A DNA stretch of 64,000 nt, taken from NCBI GenBank assembly GCA_036898135.1, contig CM072526.1, positions 53,618,899-53,682,898 on the forward strand, read 5' to 3'. Under the pieces are notes generated by a model that did no database searches, was not told the DNA's origin, and worked only from the letters and a program-made list of their open reading frames with translations. This DNA comes from Oncomelania hupensis (lineage: Eukaryota; Mollusca; Gastropoda; Littorinimorpha; Pomatiopsidae). The position numbers and the translations under genes were made by a program. Below are positions 42,657-54,420 of this stretch, in pieces (position 1 is the stretch's first letter; each line of letters starts with the position of its first letter).

Positions 42657-45612
42657 CTTCTTCTTCTTCTTCTTCTTCTTCTTCTCTGTTATATCTCTTT
42701 GCTGACAGTTCCTTGTGTGCTCATCAACAGATCAAGGAGAAGTTAAAGGTTATGAAGTTTGACGTGGAGTACCCACAGGAAGTAGTGTACATTCGCACCA
42801 ACGGCGAATACTGGATGGGGCTGAGGCTCAACCCGATCTACAAGAGCAGGATGCCAAAGTGGGCGCTCGGGTTCAAACCCCAGTTCTTCCGAGAGGCCTG
42901 GAACACGCTGGTATCTCTCACCCCTTCCCTGCAAGGTAAGTTGGCTCTGAATCATCCGGTGCACAAGTCCATAGATTTCACCTCTACCTCCCTCCTTCCC
43001 CTCTTCCCCAGTTCGTTGAGTCAACCCTTAAGAAGGATCTGTAGGTTCAAGTACAGTTGTAGTGTACATAGAGTATTTCCCTCTAGTGATTGCTCAGTCC
43101 TGTGTGCAAACATGGCAAACTACTTTCCACAACACAGTTTCGATTTTCAGGTCAAGTATGTTCAATCTGTTAATGTTTCACTTGTACTAATTCCACGCGA
43201 TCAGTGAGAGTGGCTCAGTTGTCCAGGGAGCGTGACAGTGCACTTTATGCTGGCGCTTTGGGCGTCTGGAGTTAGATCTTGATTTGGGCCAGCACCTAGC
43301 GCAGCTCTTTGAGCTGGTAAGCGCGCTATGGAAGAAGAGCTCATTTGATTTGATGCGTGTGTGTCTCTGTCAGAACGGATTGACCAGTTTGTGGAGAAGG
43401 TGGAGTACCACGTTGGCGCTGAGCCCTTGGTGTGTGCCCACGTCAGAATCGGCCGCAGCGAAACCGGCCTGAAGAAGGACTCCGAGGTCAGAGGCAATAT
43501 GACCGATCTGCCTGTGCTATTTGACTTCTTGGACAAGAACTGGATGCAGCGGAAAGGCAGCAAGTTGTTCATCGCTACAGACAACGTGGAGGTCAGTGAC
43601 AAAGTCTCTTGGTTAAGGCTTCTTCTTCTTAATAGGTCCTAAGGCTTTGTTTACTTTGGGCCAAAACAGGTTTACCATAGCATTAACATTGCTATTACAT
43701 TAAATAACGATCAAGCGGACTTTCCTTGCTCAAAGCAACCACTAAAGTTTGAAGTTTCCATTTCGGTTCTGACAGGAAATGATTTCCCTTGTTTTAACGG
43801 TACATCAATACCATAGCCGTTTGACCTTTGACCCTATTTTTGAGCGAACCACGCGGCTTGAAGAATGCGTATTTGGTGTCTGGGGTAGGATAGTGCCTGT
43901 TTTATTAACCTAAAACAACAACAAACATTACGAGCAATTATTTTGACGGGTTCTGTTTCTTACGGGCTTTGGTAGATGCTATTTTTAGCTGCAGAATGTT
44001 GGCTGGCTGTTGCTATTAATAGGCACAAAAAAACTACGGAACTTATTGATGTAAAAACGAACTATACTTTGGAAAGAGGTATTGTTTGTTGTAAGGTAAT
44101 TTTCCAGTGGGACAACACGCACTGTGAATATTAAAAGGATCAGCCGAGGGGGCGTGGTCAAAGTGGGTCTCTTTAAGGCCGAATGAAACATTAATATCAT
44201 TATTTATCATAACTACCATTATTTATCACTATTATGGAGGCACGGTGGCCTAATGGTAGAGCTTTGGCTTGCGGATCTGAAGGTCCCGGGTTCGAGCCCA
44301 GGCCGGGGCATTGTGTTGTGTCCTTCGGAAAGACACTTTACTCCCGTTTCCTACTCCTTCGGATGAGAGTATAAACCGAGGTCTAGTCTGTGTCAAATAC
44401 ATTGCACCATAACGGATTTTAAAGATCCTGACGCTCATGTCCTAGACGGGTAAGTGCCGGTGACAAGAACACACCCAGCATGCACCTACTGTAGGTCGTT
44501 CTCCCTCATCCCTGGCTGCCCAGGATTGTGCTCAGTTGTCTGGAGCGTTATTACAAATCAATATTTCATTTATTGTCTATTCACACATTCAGAATATTAG
44601 ACATTAATTAATAACAACAACAATATAAATCAAATCACAATTAAGAACCTTATAACAAAATGGAATGAAAGGGGAAGAGGGATGGATTTAACACCAAACT
44701 ATAAAAGTCTGCCAATAGGAGTCATTGCAATAATTTTCACAACTGCTGTTATCTGTGAATGATGTAATACATCATCTAAAGAATATCCATATTCAGTCAA
44801 ATGATGTCCTTGGTTTTCATACAGTGCATTTAAAACTGGACATTCAAATAAAATATGGTAAACTGATATATTTTTCCCACACATACTTTGAATATCTGCT
44901 GAATAGTTAGTATTCCATGAGTTCATTCTTAACTTGTATATTAATTTTGACAACTGTCGTGAACAGTTTGGTATAGTAACCTTTTTAATGCTAGTATCTT
45001 GACATATTACTTTTTCTAATAAGGAATACATTTCAGGACAACACAAACTCAAATTGTTGACAGAAATGGAATCTAATGATCTTAGTGCTCCCTCTTTGGC
45101 TAACTTCAAATGAAATATGTCTATTTAACAACTATTATTGAAAGAACAGTAGCTTAAATGCCTAAGGTACTGAACTTTCTTTTCGGTGCCAGAGAAATGT
45201 CTGGCACAAACGTGGAAACATGCCTGGCAGGCAAAGAGTTAAAGACGGTAAAAGGCAGCTGTCTAATGTGTCTTCTGAATGAAAACGTCCTACACCTGAA
45301 TTTTGACACGTGTTTTTTTTTACGTTTGACCAGGTGCGAAACCTGACACACTTGCGATTCAAAGGCCGAGTCTACGATTCAGGATTGGACATCGTCCACA
45401 TTGACAGAGTCCGGAAGCGCTTCACGGATGCCGCCTGCAGCGCGGTTGAATCCGCCTTGCTGGACCAGCAGATCCTGACCTTGTGTAACGTGCTGATCAC
45501 GGGCATGTCCACGTTCAGCCAGCGAGCGGCGTTTATTCGGGGCAGCAGTGATAATCTGTACAGCTTTATCAAGGGAAATATCTCCAAGATCAGTCTTAAG
45601 GGCGTTAACTAA
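41307..45612 (+). CDS. Type II membrane protein with fucosyltransferase-like (NodZ/FUT8/POFUT fold) domain, 5' partial
   Basis: Predicted Golgi glycosyltransferase. Exons are 41307-42498, 42731-42935, 43374-43591 and 45334-45612 (stop), with GT/AG borders and matching phases, giving about 631 residues. The first coding exon with the ATG was not found. The first visible exon starts with a hydrophobic anchor (LLVLGATIAIVLILNSLL). A stem of about 270 residues follows, extremely rich in Asp, Glu, Asn and Gln. The catalytic-type region starts at CGGWGDRQRAFVSMFLLAL, a GG-W-DR opening seen in invertebrate proteins of this group. Exon 3 has HVRIGRSETG, resembling motif I (HxRRxD-like) of alpha-1,2/1,6- and O-fucosyltransferases; the last exon has ITGMSTFSQRAAFIRG, like their C-terminal STFS motif. 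The family is invertebrate-expanded and mostly uncharacterised, so donor and acceptor are unknown. Introns contain microsatellites, a SINE, a LINE fragment and a piggyBac-type fragment. A polyadenylation hexamer follows at 45715. Confidence 0.8.
42600..42686. repeat. (TTG)n and (TTC)n microsatellites in the fucosyltransferase-like gene
   Basis: About 18 TTG units followed by about 10 TTC units, in the 232-bp intron between 42498 and 42731. The retained frame reads into poly-Leu/Phe and is not protein. Confidence 0.95.
43252..43345 (+). repeat. Short dispersed repeat (TTAGATCTTG type)
   Basis: GGAGTTAGATCTTGATTTGG, CAGCTCTTTGAGCTGGTAAG and CGCTATGG match the block at 34620; lies in the intron before 43374. 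Confidence 0.6.
43640..44190. repeat. Dispersed repeat R1, uninterrupted copy
   Basis: Reference copy for 14296-15990 and 21700-22100: begins GGCTTTGTTTACTTTGGGCC, ends GGGGGCGTGGTCAAAGTGGG. It lies in the last intron of the fucosyltransferase-like gene. No inverted ends or coding frame were identified. Confidence 0.7.
44233..44545 (+). repeat. tRNA-derived SINE family A, full-length
   Basis: tRNA-like head with A box TGGCCTAATGGTAGAGC and B box GGGTTCGAGCCC. The body follows with GAGAGTATAAACCGAGGTCT, GATCCTGACGCTCATGTCCT and AACACACCCAGCATGC. Same family as 50404, 13190 and 1-190. Confidence 0.88.
44690..45112 (-). mobile_element. LINE ORF2 C-terminal fragment
   Basis: A 136-residue frame (44699-45109, minus strand) has KLIYKLRMNSWNTNYSADI followed by CGKNISVYHILFECPVLNAL. 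This is the C-x-x-C..H..C type end of non-LTR retrotransposon ORF2. It sits antisense in the last intron of the fucosyltransferase-like gene. Confidence 0.6.
45113..45241 (-). mobile_element. piggyBac-like MITE fragment
   Basis: Reverse complement of 47030-47165, ending TGGCAGGCAAAGAG directly before TTAA (45238-45241). Only this end of the element remains. Confidence 0.75.
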
Positions 45613-45714
45613 TTTGTTGTTGACTATGTTGGTGTTGCTGTATTATCTCTTTTAAGAAAGGATAACATGGTGTGCAGACAAACAAAAAGCAAGAAGCGTT
45701 ACATTAATAACACC

Positions 45715-45720
45715 AATAAA
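45715..45720 (+). terminator. Candidate polyadenylation signal AATAAA of the fucosyltransferase-like gene
   Basis: AATAAA lies 103 bp after the stop codon at 45612, a plausible distance for a 3' UTR. Motif only; cleavage site not determined. Confidence 0.4.
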
Positions 45721-45780
45721 CAAACATACGCGCAGCGCTCTGGCTATAACACTACCACATGCAATGCAAGTTACAAACTC

Positions 45781-45848
45781 ACACACACACACACAAGCAC
45801 ATTCTCTCTCACACACACTAACACCACACACACACACGCACACACATA
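45781..45848. repeat. (CA)n microsatellite
   Basis: CACACA-rich 3' flank of the fucosyltransferase-like gene. Confidence 0.85.
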
Positions 45849-45894
45849 TTTAAAATAAATTTAAAAAAAAACAATAATACAAATAATTTAAAAA

Positions 45895-46745
45895 AATTGT
45901 GTTCTGCCCCTTGGTGTTACTTGACGCGATGTCTACCACAAACATCCAAAGCCTATTGGTGTTAGTTGACGCGATGTCTACCACAAACATCCAAAGCCTA
46001 TGAGGAACAAGAACTTGAACAGCTGGTACAGAGGCTTGACACCACCTCCAGAGCCTTTGGAATGGAAATAAGGCCAGAGAAGTCCAAAATGATGACAACA
46101 ACACCAATGGCATCAACACGGACATCAATGTCCAAGGCCAATCCCTCAACACGATGCATTGTTTCAAATATTTAGGAGCCATTGTATCAGACAATTGTTC
46201 CCGACAGGAATCCTCTCCAGGATCGCACAAACAACTGTTGCCCTGACAAGATTGAAGCCTACCGGTATTTGGAAAGACAGGACCATCAGCCTACACTCCA
46301 AGGTAAGCTGCTGCGCTCCCTTGTCATCTCCATTTTCCTATATATGCTTGCGAAACATGGACTCTCACAGCAGACCTACAACGAAGAATACAAGCATGGA
46401 GATGAGGTGCTACATAAGATTTCTTGGCTTTTCTTATACCCAGCACATCACCGACGACGAAGTCCCACAGACCATCACACAAGCCATTGGACAACACGAT
46501 GACATGCTCGATCACAGTGGTGAAGAAACGGAAACTCCGATGGCATGGCCACGTCACCAGATCATCAGGTCTTGCAAAGACAATCCTGCAAGGCACGGGG
46601 CAAGTAGGCAGAAGAGGAGGGAGACCGAACAAGAGGTGGGAGGACAACATTCGAGAATGGACTGTCTTGACACTGAGCGAAGGCATGAGTGTTGCTGAGG
46701 GCAGAGAAAGATGGAGTACGCTGGTTAAACGATCATCTGAATTTA
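45895..46745 (+). mobile_element. RTE-like LINE, 3' half (copy f)
   Basis: Broken frames encode EEQELEQLVQRLDTTSRAF, LVISIFLYMLAKHGLSQQTY, KRKLRWHGHVTRSSGLAKTI and [20 protein letters not shown] in the order of the copy at 57725. A 44-bp direct repeat (GCGATGTCTACCACAAACAT core) precedes it. The GGATA tail is missing; it ends after AAACGATCATCTG. Confidence 0.85.
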
Positions 46746-46859
46746 ATATAATGTAATTTTAAATTTAATATAATTTATTTGTAAACTTATTAAAATACAA
46801 GCAGTGGGATAAACAAATGACAGTCGGTCACTGTCAATAAACTGTTGTTGCTGGACTTG

Positions 46860-46930
46860 TTGTTGCATGGTGGTGGTGAACTTTTGTTGTTGTTGTCGTT
46901 GTTGTTAGTGGTAATGGCGTTTTTGTTGTG
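46860..46930. repeat. (TTG)n-rich degenerate repeat
   Basis: TTGTTG and GGTGGT runs between the LINE and the piggyBac-like MITE. Confidence 0.6.
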
Positions 46931-47029
46931 TGATGGTTGATGAGATTAAAAAAAGAAATCTATTGAACAGGGGTAAACTATATTATATCTATAAGGACAA
47001 ACTAATAAAATTATTCCACAATGTCTTAA

Positions 47030-47678
47030 CTCTTTCCCTGCCAGGCATGTTTCCACGTTTGTGCCAGACATTTCTCTGGCACCGGAAAGAAAGTTCAGTA
47101 CCTTAGGCATTTAAGCTACTGTTCTTTCAATAATAGTTGTTAAATAGACATATTTCATATCAAATTAAAGGTAAAAGAGTGAAGAATAAGAAAAAAAACA
47201 ACACAAAAATGTTAATTTGATTATGTTATTGAAATATGTGTTTTGAAAGCTTGTTGATCTTTTTGAAATGATAAAATAAAATAAAAATATTTCTACATAC
47301 CACAGTTATAAAACAAATCTGGAGGAATAATTCCAATCACTGAATCAGCTTCACACACCAGAAAGAAAATTTATTTAGGATCAAAATACACTTTACAGTT
47401 TGAAATTATATTGATTATTAGCACAGAGTTTGACACACTGTCGATTGTGCCCATCACTATGCGTAGTAAAATGCACAATAAACACTCTAAAAACGAATCA
47501 ATTTGAAGAAAAAACGCGCCTGTCGATCGAGAACGAAAGTAGAAAGAGTTATCTCTCTTTGGTTGAAATAAAACTTGGATTGGACTGCGCAAAAAAACGG
47601 AACGAAACGGAATATCGTCGATTGGCACAAACATGGCGGCTCAGATCGACGATATATCGTCGATTGGCAAGGAAAGAG
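47030..47678. mobile_element. piggyBac-like MITE flanked by TTAA
   Basis: The left end CTCTTTCCCTGCCA and right end TGGCAAGGAAAGAG are inverted, with TTAA at 47026-47029 and 47679-47682. TTAA target use is diagnostic of piggyBac. Subterminal TGCCAGACATTTCTCTGGCA forms a hairpin. No transposase frame in 649 bp. Confidence 0.85.
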
Positions 47679-48001
47679 TTAATGTACTTAAATTGTCTTA
47701 TTAGTTGGTTGGTTTGTACTGGCTCAGTCGGTCAGTGTCAGGATTAAGTTCTGTCATTATTTGATTGTATTTACTCTGTACCGTATTGTATGTGTGTGCA
47801 TGTGTGCGTGTGTGTGTGTGTGAGTGTGTAGGTGTGTTTTGGCGTGAGTGTGGGCGTGCGTGAGTGTTTGTGTACTACAACTTATTTTATTTTGTTTTTA
47901 CCAGAAGGTATATTAATAGTGATTTGCATTTAATTGTGGGTATTTTACAGAGATTTGTTAAAGGCGAAGGAAAGTGGAAGGACAAAACAATAACAGGTTT
48001 G

Positions 48002-48582
48002 CAGGGTGGATTTTGCCATTGTTGAGGGGGTGTGCACTCGTCCCTGAAAGTGAAACCTTTAATGCGAAGTGGCGAAGCCACACGCGCGAGCCTGCAAAGC
48101 AGGCGTGTGAACTAGGGGTGTCCGGGGGTTTGCCTCCCGGGAAAAAAATGAAAATAATGGTTAAAATCTGTGCAAGCTGGTGCATTGTGGGCATTATTTT
48201 GAGGACTGAAAACAGTATTCTGTTGTGCTAAAAGTCCTCTTGTAGCCCTCTTCCACTCCACACACACACACTCCTCTGCAAACTCTGATCATAACATTTA
48301 CAATAGCAGAACATCTTGCATTAAAAAGACAGGTAAGTAAGGTTACTGCAAATAAAATAGCCACTCACATAAGTTTTATTCAAAACTGACTTGATGCATG
48401 TACAAGAAATACCTGTAGATCTCAATCTGATGAATAAAAAAATAAATAAAAATTTAAAAAAGCTAATTTGGACTTGGAGGTATATGAAACTGTGTGGTGA
48501 GTGAAAATTAGTATAGTTATTTTAATCTTCTTTTTTCTCCTCCCTCCTTTTTTTTTTTTTTTTTTTTTGATCGGTAAGGGGA

Positions 48583-48613
<31 letters not shown>

Positions 48614-48647
48614 CACGCGCACACCAAAATCCGAAAATCCGCCCCTG
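48002..48647. mobile_element. MITE family M1, copy 2, upstream of POLR3K
   Basis: CAGGGTGGATTTTG at the left and CAAAATCCGAAAATCCGCCCCTG-type right end; GTTTG is duplicated at 47997-48001 and 48648-48652. The interior matches 27743-28380. A (GT)n run near 48588-48612 lies close to the right end. It ends 187 bp before the POLR3K start codon. Confidence 0.85.
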
Positions 48648-48834
48648 GTTTGTACTAAAAACTTAAGAAATCATGCACAGCACAAATTCTCCCAAAGAGG
48701 CGCAGACGACTGCATACTGAACTTAAAAAAAACTGACAGGGGCTATCACGCAGATTGTACTTCCGTCTACTTCCGGTTTCGCAATTTAAGGTTTCGTTTC
48801 ATGCTCTTCAGTGAACTGGAAGCGATCGTTCAGG

Positions 48835-51800
48835 ATGCCATTGTACTTCTGTCCGACCTGCCACAACCTGCTATTTTTAGAAGAAAGTGATAGGTGTTTG
48901 AGGTTTGCGTGTAGAACCTGCCCGTACATCAGAAACATTACCCAAAAGGTAAATTATGTATTCAGATTAACTAGCCTAAGTAGGCCTAATTTCTGCTTAT
49001 AAATTATAGCCTAATCAATGTCTTCACCTCGGCTCGGGAGGGCAAGATATTTGGTTATTTTAAATGTATCACATGAAAGCCTGCTTTTATATTCGGGAGG
49101 GTCAAAGAAATTTGAAATAAATTTAACCTAATAATAAACATCAATAACTTACAGTTACTAGTACTACTTAACTTACACTACAGCTTCATCTGTCAACAGC
49201 TTCGAAGGTAGATTAAGACTTATGGAATAACAGCCCTACTCTTTACAACCCTGATTGCCACTTTTATAACATTACTCAATATTTTCATAAATGATTTACC
49301 AGATGAGGTGTCCAGCAGTTGTAAAATTTTTGCTGATGACACAAAACTATATAACTTGTCCAGTGAGAGTCTTAAGCTACAGTCCGATATAAATAATCTT
49401 GGTAAATGGTCTGATAAGTGGCAACTTCATTTTAATACATCCAAATGCAAGGTACTAAAATTTGGTAAGAAAATTTCTTGCCATGAATATTATATGACCG
49501 CTGATGGACAGAGAGTGTCAATTGACAGCTGTACCGAAGAGAAGGATCTGGGGGTCACTTTTGATAAAGAGTTAAAATTTGATAAACATATTAATAATGC
49601 AATTGCAAAGGCAAATAAAATGCTGGGGATTATCCGAAGATCTTTCACCTGCCTTGATAAAGATACGTTAACATGTCTGTATAAGACTCTTGTCCGACCT
49701 CATGTGGAATATGCAAATGCTGTTTGGTCACCGCTACTGAAAAGACAATCGTCAGTGATTGAAAAAGTGCAGCGAAGAGCAACAAAATTGGTAAAATCCT
49801 TGAAAAATCTACCTTACAAAAAAAGACTAAAGAAACTAGGCCTTCCGAGTTTGAAATTTAGAAGAGTTAGAGGTGATCTTATACAAACATACAAAATATT
49901 AAATAACATCGACAAAGTCAATGCTAATACATTCTTTAAGTTTTATGATGGAGGCAAAACTAGAAACTCAGAAGACAAAATTTTTATTCAGCACTGTCGT
50001 ACTAACAAACGAAAGCACTGTTTTAGCCATAGAATTGCACCACTGTGGAACAAACTACCATTACATGTTAAAAAAGCTAACAACTTAAATACTTTTAAAA
50101 ACCTTCTGGAAAAGGTAAGTTTCATTGTGGAATCCAAATTTGATTTCGATGAATGATTTTCATTAAATTCTAATTCTCTGAACAATTGCAAAAATAACCG
50201 GAAAATTTAAAGTTGTATAAAAACAGGGACACAAAAAAGCTGCGAAGCTTAACATAGTCCCTTGAACTGAACTGAACTGAACTAATAATTATTCTGCCTA
50301 GGACTATTTTGTTATGCCACACATGCCTCTTAAAGTTGTGTATGGAATTCAAACTGGCCCTTCGGCCTCCTACATGGAAATCATCAAATATCATGACTAG
50401 GTAGGGAGGCACGGTTGTCTAATGGTGGGTTAGGGTAGTGCTTCGGCTTGCGGATCTGAAGGTCCCGGGTTCGAGCCCCTTCCGGGCCATTGTGTTGTGT
50501 CCCTGGGAGACACTTTACTCCAGTTTCCTACTCCTTCGGATGAGAGTATAAACCGAGGTCTAGTCTGTGTCGCATGCACTCCATCATAACGGACTTTAAA
50601 GATCCTGACGCTCATGTCCTAGACGGGTGAGTGCCGGTAACAAGAACATACCCAGCATTTGGCTGCAGAGTCCTCGATAAGCTGAGTGTGGCAGCCCCCA
50701 ACGAAAGAAGAAAAAAGAAGAAGAGGCAGAATAATCAAAAATCTTGACTAGGCAGAATAATCATCAAGTATCATGTCTAGGCAGAATAATCTTGAATAAA
50801 TCATTTGCTTTAGAAATATGATGAGTTTAAATGTGCTTGAGTAAGGCATTTGGTGTTTTTGCAGATAGCCACAAGACACTATCCGAAGCTGAAAGAGGTG
50901 GAAGATATTTTGGGTGGAGCTGCTGCTTGGGAAAATGTGGACAAAACAGATGGTAATGGTGCTTTCTTATTGTTGGTTTAAATTTTTTTTAAAACATCTA
51001 GAGTCCTAAAAAGTTAGCCTGCAGAATCTTCAAGATGCTGAAGTGGCGACCGGAGTTGGTAAATGGAAAGAATTCCAATACAGTAGTAATAGAGAACCAT
51101 CTGCCTTGACACCAAATGTTTTGACTGATGAATGTGCGAGTATTTGTGTGTGTAACATTTGAGTGTGTATGCTGACATACTTGGAGCCTGATTTAGGAAT
51201 AGACCGTGTACATTACTAATAGTAATACTACAGTGAATAGCATTGAGGATGAATTACTAATTTAGTATTAGTAGAGGTACCTTTAGAGAGGTTGTTTGTG
51301 GTTGACACTACTTTCTGTCCATGGTTTCGATAGTTGATGCAGCGCATTAGAATTTACAAAGGTAAAAAGACACAAACTTGGTTGAGGACATTTAGCTGTA
51401 ATACATCCAAACTGATGCATTTTTGTGCACTCTACCATTTTAGATGTTTTAATAGTGATTTACACTCATTATGAGACTTGAAGTTTGAAACGAAGTACAA
51501 AAGTAGATAAAATTTAGCCCACTAGGGCCCTTGGGCTGGGTAGGAACCCTTTTCTTTCACCCTCGAGTGCTGTTAGGAAAGATCCCTATTATTAGAAATA
51601 GAATGCATTATATGATTATAATTTCTATGCACAGTTTTGCAGTAATTCCATCCCTCTTCCCCTTCACGAGGAAGCTCTGTTATTTCAGTCCTTAATTTAC
51701 TGCATTATGTTTTACTGTGTCGTGTTTTTGCAGTGAAGTGCATGGGAACGAACTGCGATGGGGACAAAGCATATTTCATGCAGATGCAGACGCGATCAGC

Positions 51801-51861
51801 TGATGAACCCATGACAACCTTCTACAAGTGTGTCAAATGCGGACATAGGTGGAAAGACTAA
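48835..51861 (+). CDS. POLR3K: DNA-directed RNA polymerase III subunit RPC10 (RPC11/POLR3K)
   Basis: Small zinc-binding subunit of nuclear RNA polymerase III, which makes tRNA and 5S rRNA. The subunit is needed for RNA 3' cleavage, termination and reinitiation. Exons are 48835-48948, 50865-50952 and 51734-51861, with GT/AG borders and matching phases; 109 residues against about 108 in vertebrates. The N-terminal zinc ribbon uses Cys6, Cys9, Cys26 and Cys29. The linker [20 protein letters not shown] is almost identical to the animal family. The C-terminal TFIIS-like ribbon uses Cys70, Cys75, Cys100 and Cys103 and carries the acidic hairpin [13 protein letters not shown], whose Asp91-Glu92 pair is catalytic in the family. 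The ATG at 48835 gives the family-standard N terminus. Intron 1 carries a CR1-like LINE remnant and a tRNA-derived SINE. A MITE ends 187 bp upstream of the ATG. The gene converges on KICS2. Confidence 0.97.
49270..50284 (+). mobile_element. CR1/L2-like LINE, 5'-truncated, in POLR3K intron 1
   Basis: A continuous frame encodes about 295 residues of reverse transcriptase from FINDLPDEV to the end. It includes the catalytic [61 protein letters not shown] and the C-terminal [13 protein letters not shown]...[11 protein letters not shown]. It ends in a (TGAAC)n tail at 50263-50283. The frame is intact, so the insertion is relatively young; the endonuclease and N-terminal RT are missing. Confidence 0.9.
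50404..50690 (+). repeat. tRNA-derived SINE family A in POLR3K intron 1
   Basis: Head GAGGCACGGTTGTCTAATGG, an extra GGTTAGGG insert, B box GGGTTCGAGCCC, body identical in order to 44233. A TGACTAGG-type sequence occurs on both sides. Confidence 0.87.
51125..51235 (+). repeat. SINE family B 3' end, degenerate, in POLR3K intron 2
   Basis: GATGAATGTGCGAG, GAGTGTGTATGCTG and GAGCCTGATTTAGGAATAGA follow the 3' body of family B, ending in a TAATAGTAATA tail. Confidence 0.6.
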
Positions 51862-51962
51862 TGATGCACACAATGGAAAGACTAGAGACAAAAGAATCCC
51901 AGTTATGAAATGTGTACAAATACTGAAACAGGCACTGACAATAACCTTTGGTTTACTTTGGT

Positions 51963-51968
51963 AATAAA
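51963..51968 (+). terminator. Candidate polyadenylation signal AATAAA of POLR3K
   Basis: AATAAA starts 102 bp after the POLR3K stop codon, which fits a short 3' UTR. Motif evidence only. Confidence 0.5.
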
Positions 51969-51969
51969 A

Positions 51970-54414
51970 CAGAGTCCTTTTTACTTTTACTTATTTAGGC
52001 TGAAGAAATAGGAAACAGCTGAAGTACTGATAGAATTCTGATGAAGCTGATTTAAAAAAGGCCGACATTATATGCAGTACTACACTAACATTGTTGCCTC
52101 TCTTCACCTCCATTTAACAGTAATTACATAGCAGTAATTACCAGTATAAATGTACCTTACTGAACAGCAATCATCTTGCATGATTAGTGGATAGATATTC
52201 CCATTTTATTTCTCTCGCTCTCTTTTCTTTCTCTTTTTCCATTTCTGTGCCCTCTTCCTGGAGTTGTTTTGTGCAGCTGCGTGGTCATCTGGGGATAAAC
52301 TATGTAAATCATTGAATGTACATGATACATTGTAATGTGCTCCATCACAACTGTGATTGAATGGATATGTTTAGTGATGTGTTGTAAAATAGTTTTCATT
52401 GTTCAAGTCTATCATCTTCGTTGTTTTTAGGGCTGATGTATTTTTCTCCGAACATATGTATATATTGTACATTTTCTTGCTTTTTTAAAATTATAGTTTT
52501 CAAGTCTATTATTATCTTATGTACATTTGAAAAGCTTTTACTGCCTAAATAGTTCATGACTTTGGCAGTTGAAAATACCAAAATGACTACTCCCATTGTA
52601 TACACCTCACATCTTTCATGGATGAAGAAGCCAAGGCTGGTTTTCAAATGTAATTCAGCCGTTAAATGAATGGCAAGTGGGTACTAGGTGTTAGGTGAGA
52701 GTGATTCTTTTCCCCCTCATTAGACAATTACGAATGAATAAGCGCTTTTCTTGTCAGTGTCAGGAACATTGAGAAAGAAGGAAATATCTGGTGTTCATGT
52801 ATTTGAAATGAACAATGAAGAAATGATAGTGTAAACAGAGAGACATGAGTTAGTAAAGTGTTAGTTGCCTCTCACGTACCCAACGCTGAACACGGCTTTT
52901 TATGGATGATTTTATTACCCAATCAGTGCCGTAAAACTGAAACATGAAAAATATCACACACACAGAACATTTATTATTAAAACTTATAAAAGATCAGGTA
53001 AGAGGAAAAGATGACTGTAATTTTCACAGCGATTAATTTAAATATTATTATGAAGTGCAATTTTACACACACAGTCGCCACAGCAAAATAAATAACAAAT
53101 TGTAATTTATATGACAATGATAATTTACAACAATAAGTATGACTAGGTGTACATTACTGGCATCAAGTATCTATCCACAAACATAAAATTGAGCTTAGCT
53201 CACTCAGTAAAATCATTTATTTTAAGACAAAAATATTTACTCGTCATTATTATTACTTCATTGGCCTACGTACATGTTGAATAAGCAGCAAAGGGGATGA
53301 CGACCAACTTCACACTGACGTATCATTTCCTAGCCAAATGCACACAATATTATAGATATCACAAACTGTCAATCGCTAAACTTTCTTCAATAAAGGCAAA
53401 CAACTCATGACTTTACTTTTAATTTATATTACATTTATCTCTCTTTCTCATCCTTTCTCCTATATTTATTTTATCAACGTCATAAAAGGTTTTTGTTCAG
53501 CATAAAAAATCAATACATTAAAACTTTTCCAATAAATTAATAAAAATAATTCATAACTTCTCATATAAAAAGAATAATCACACCTTCTGCGAGTACGAGG
53601 GAGAGAAAATTCAACTCGACCAAGCAGCAGGATATCATGAGCGAGTGTTCACACCGACCAAAAATACTTTTAAAACTCGTCGATTTTAACCTAGCTAGTA
53701 AAAATTCCTACGCGGCAATCTAAAAGAAAAATTAATATTATGTGCAAAATAATATAAGCAATATATTTAATCTAAACAAATACACATTCTATATAAAAAT
53801 GTAATGATAATAAATTACTAACAATGAAAACAAAAATAGAAAATAGACGAACTACTTTCTGAGCAGTGACACCATTATTACGAAGTGAGGTGGTACAGGC
53901 ACCCGACAAGATACAGGCGAACGCTGAAAATTTGCGGCAGCAGCAGTAAGAATGGTTCAGGGTTATTTGTGAGTGACGTTTTAATGAAATTTCTGTGTGG
54001 TTGTGTATGCCTAATAATAATGTGCGATGTCAATTTAAAAAAAAATGTGCAATGCAAAAATAAATGAGCAAAAACAATTTTAAGACAGTATTGGTGAACC
54101 ATTTTATGTTTTTATTCAATTTTTAGACTGAAATTACCTTGATGAATGTAACAAATATTCCATTTTATATTAACCTGAAGTCACACGTTGAAATTTTTTT
54201 ATTAACTTGGAAGTCGTATGTAGATCTCACTATTACGTTAATATGGCTGTATCATTCTTGAGCAATACACTAACCAGTCTTGCAAACACATATTACAAAC
54301 AAACAACACTGTCTGTGAGAGGCTGTCGTATGATACTGCACATTTTTTAAAGGAAGACACAATCTTTCACACCACAGGTTTTCTCTTTAAGCAAACACAC
54401 GCACACTATAATAC
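51970..54414. other. Intergenic, AT-rich, no gene recognised
   Basis: Lies between the POLR3K 3' end and the hAT-like MITE. The sequence is unique and AT-rich with no repeat boundary, splice pattern or conserved frame. It may hold 3' UTR of KICS2 (minus strand), but no signal was assigned. Confidence 0.4.
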
Positions 54415-54420
54415 ACATAT

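Noticed and set aside
42499..42705. Read-through extension of the first fucosyltransferase-like exon into poly-Leu/Phe
   Set aside because: It crosses a clear GTAAGT donor at 42499 and runs into (TTG)n/(TTC)n. The homologous domain continues only from the acceptor before 42731.
42713..43207. 164-residue plus-strand frame
   Set aside because: Residues up to 42935 belong to the fucosyltransferase-like exon. The rest reads through a GTAAGT donor into intron.
44233..44310. Possible tRNA gene
   Set aside because: Same head and body occur at 50404; it is the 5' end of a SINE.
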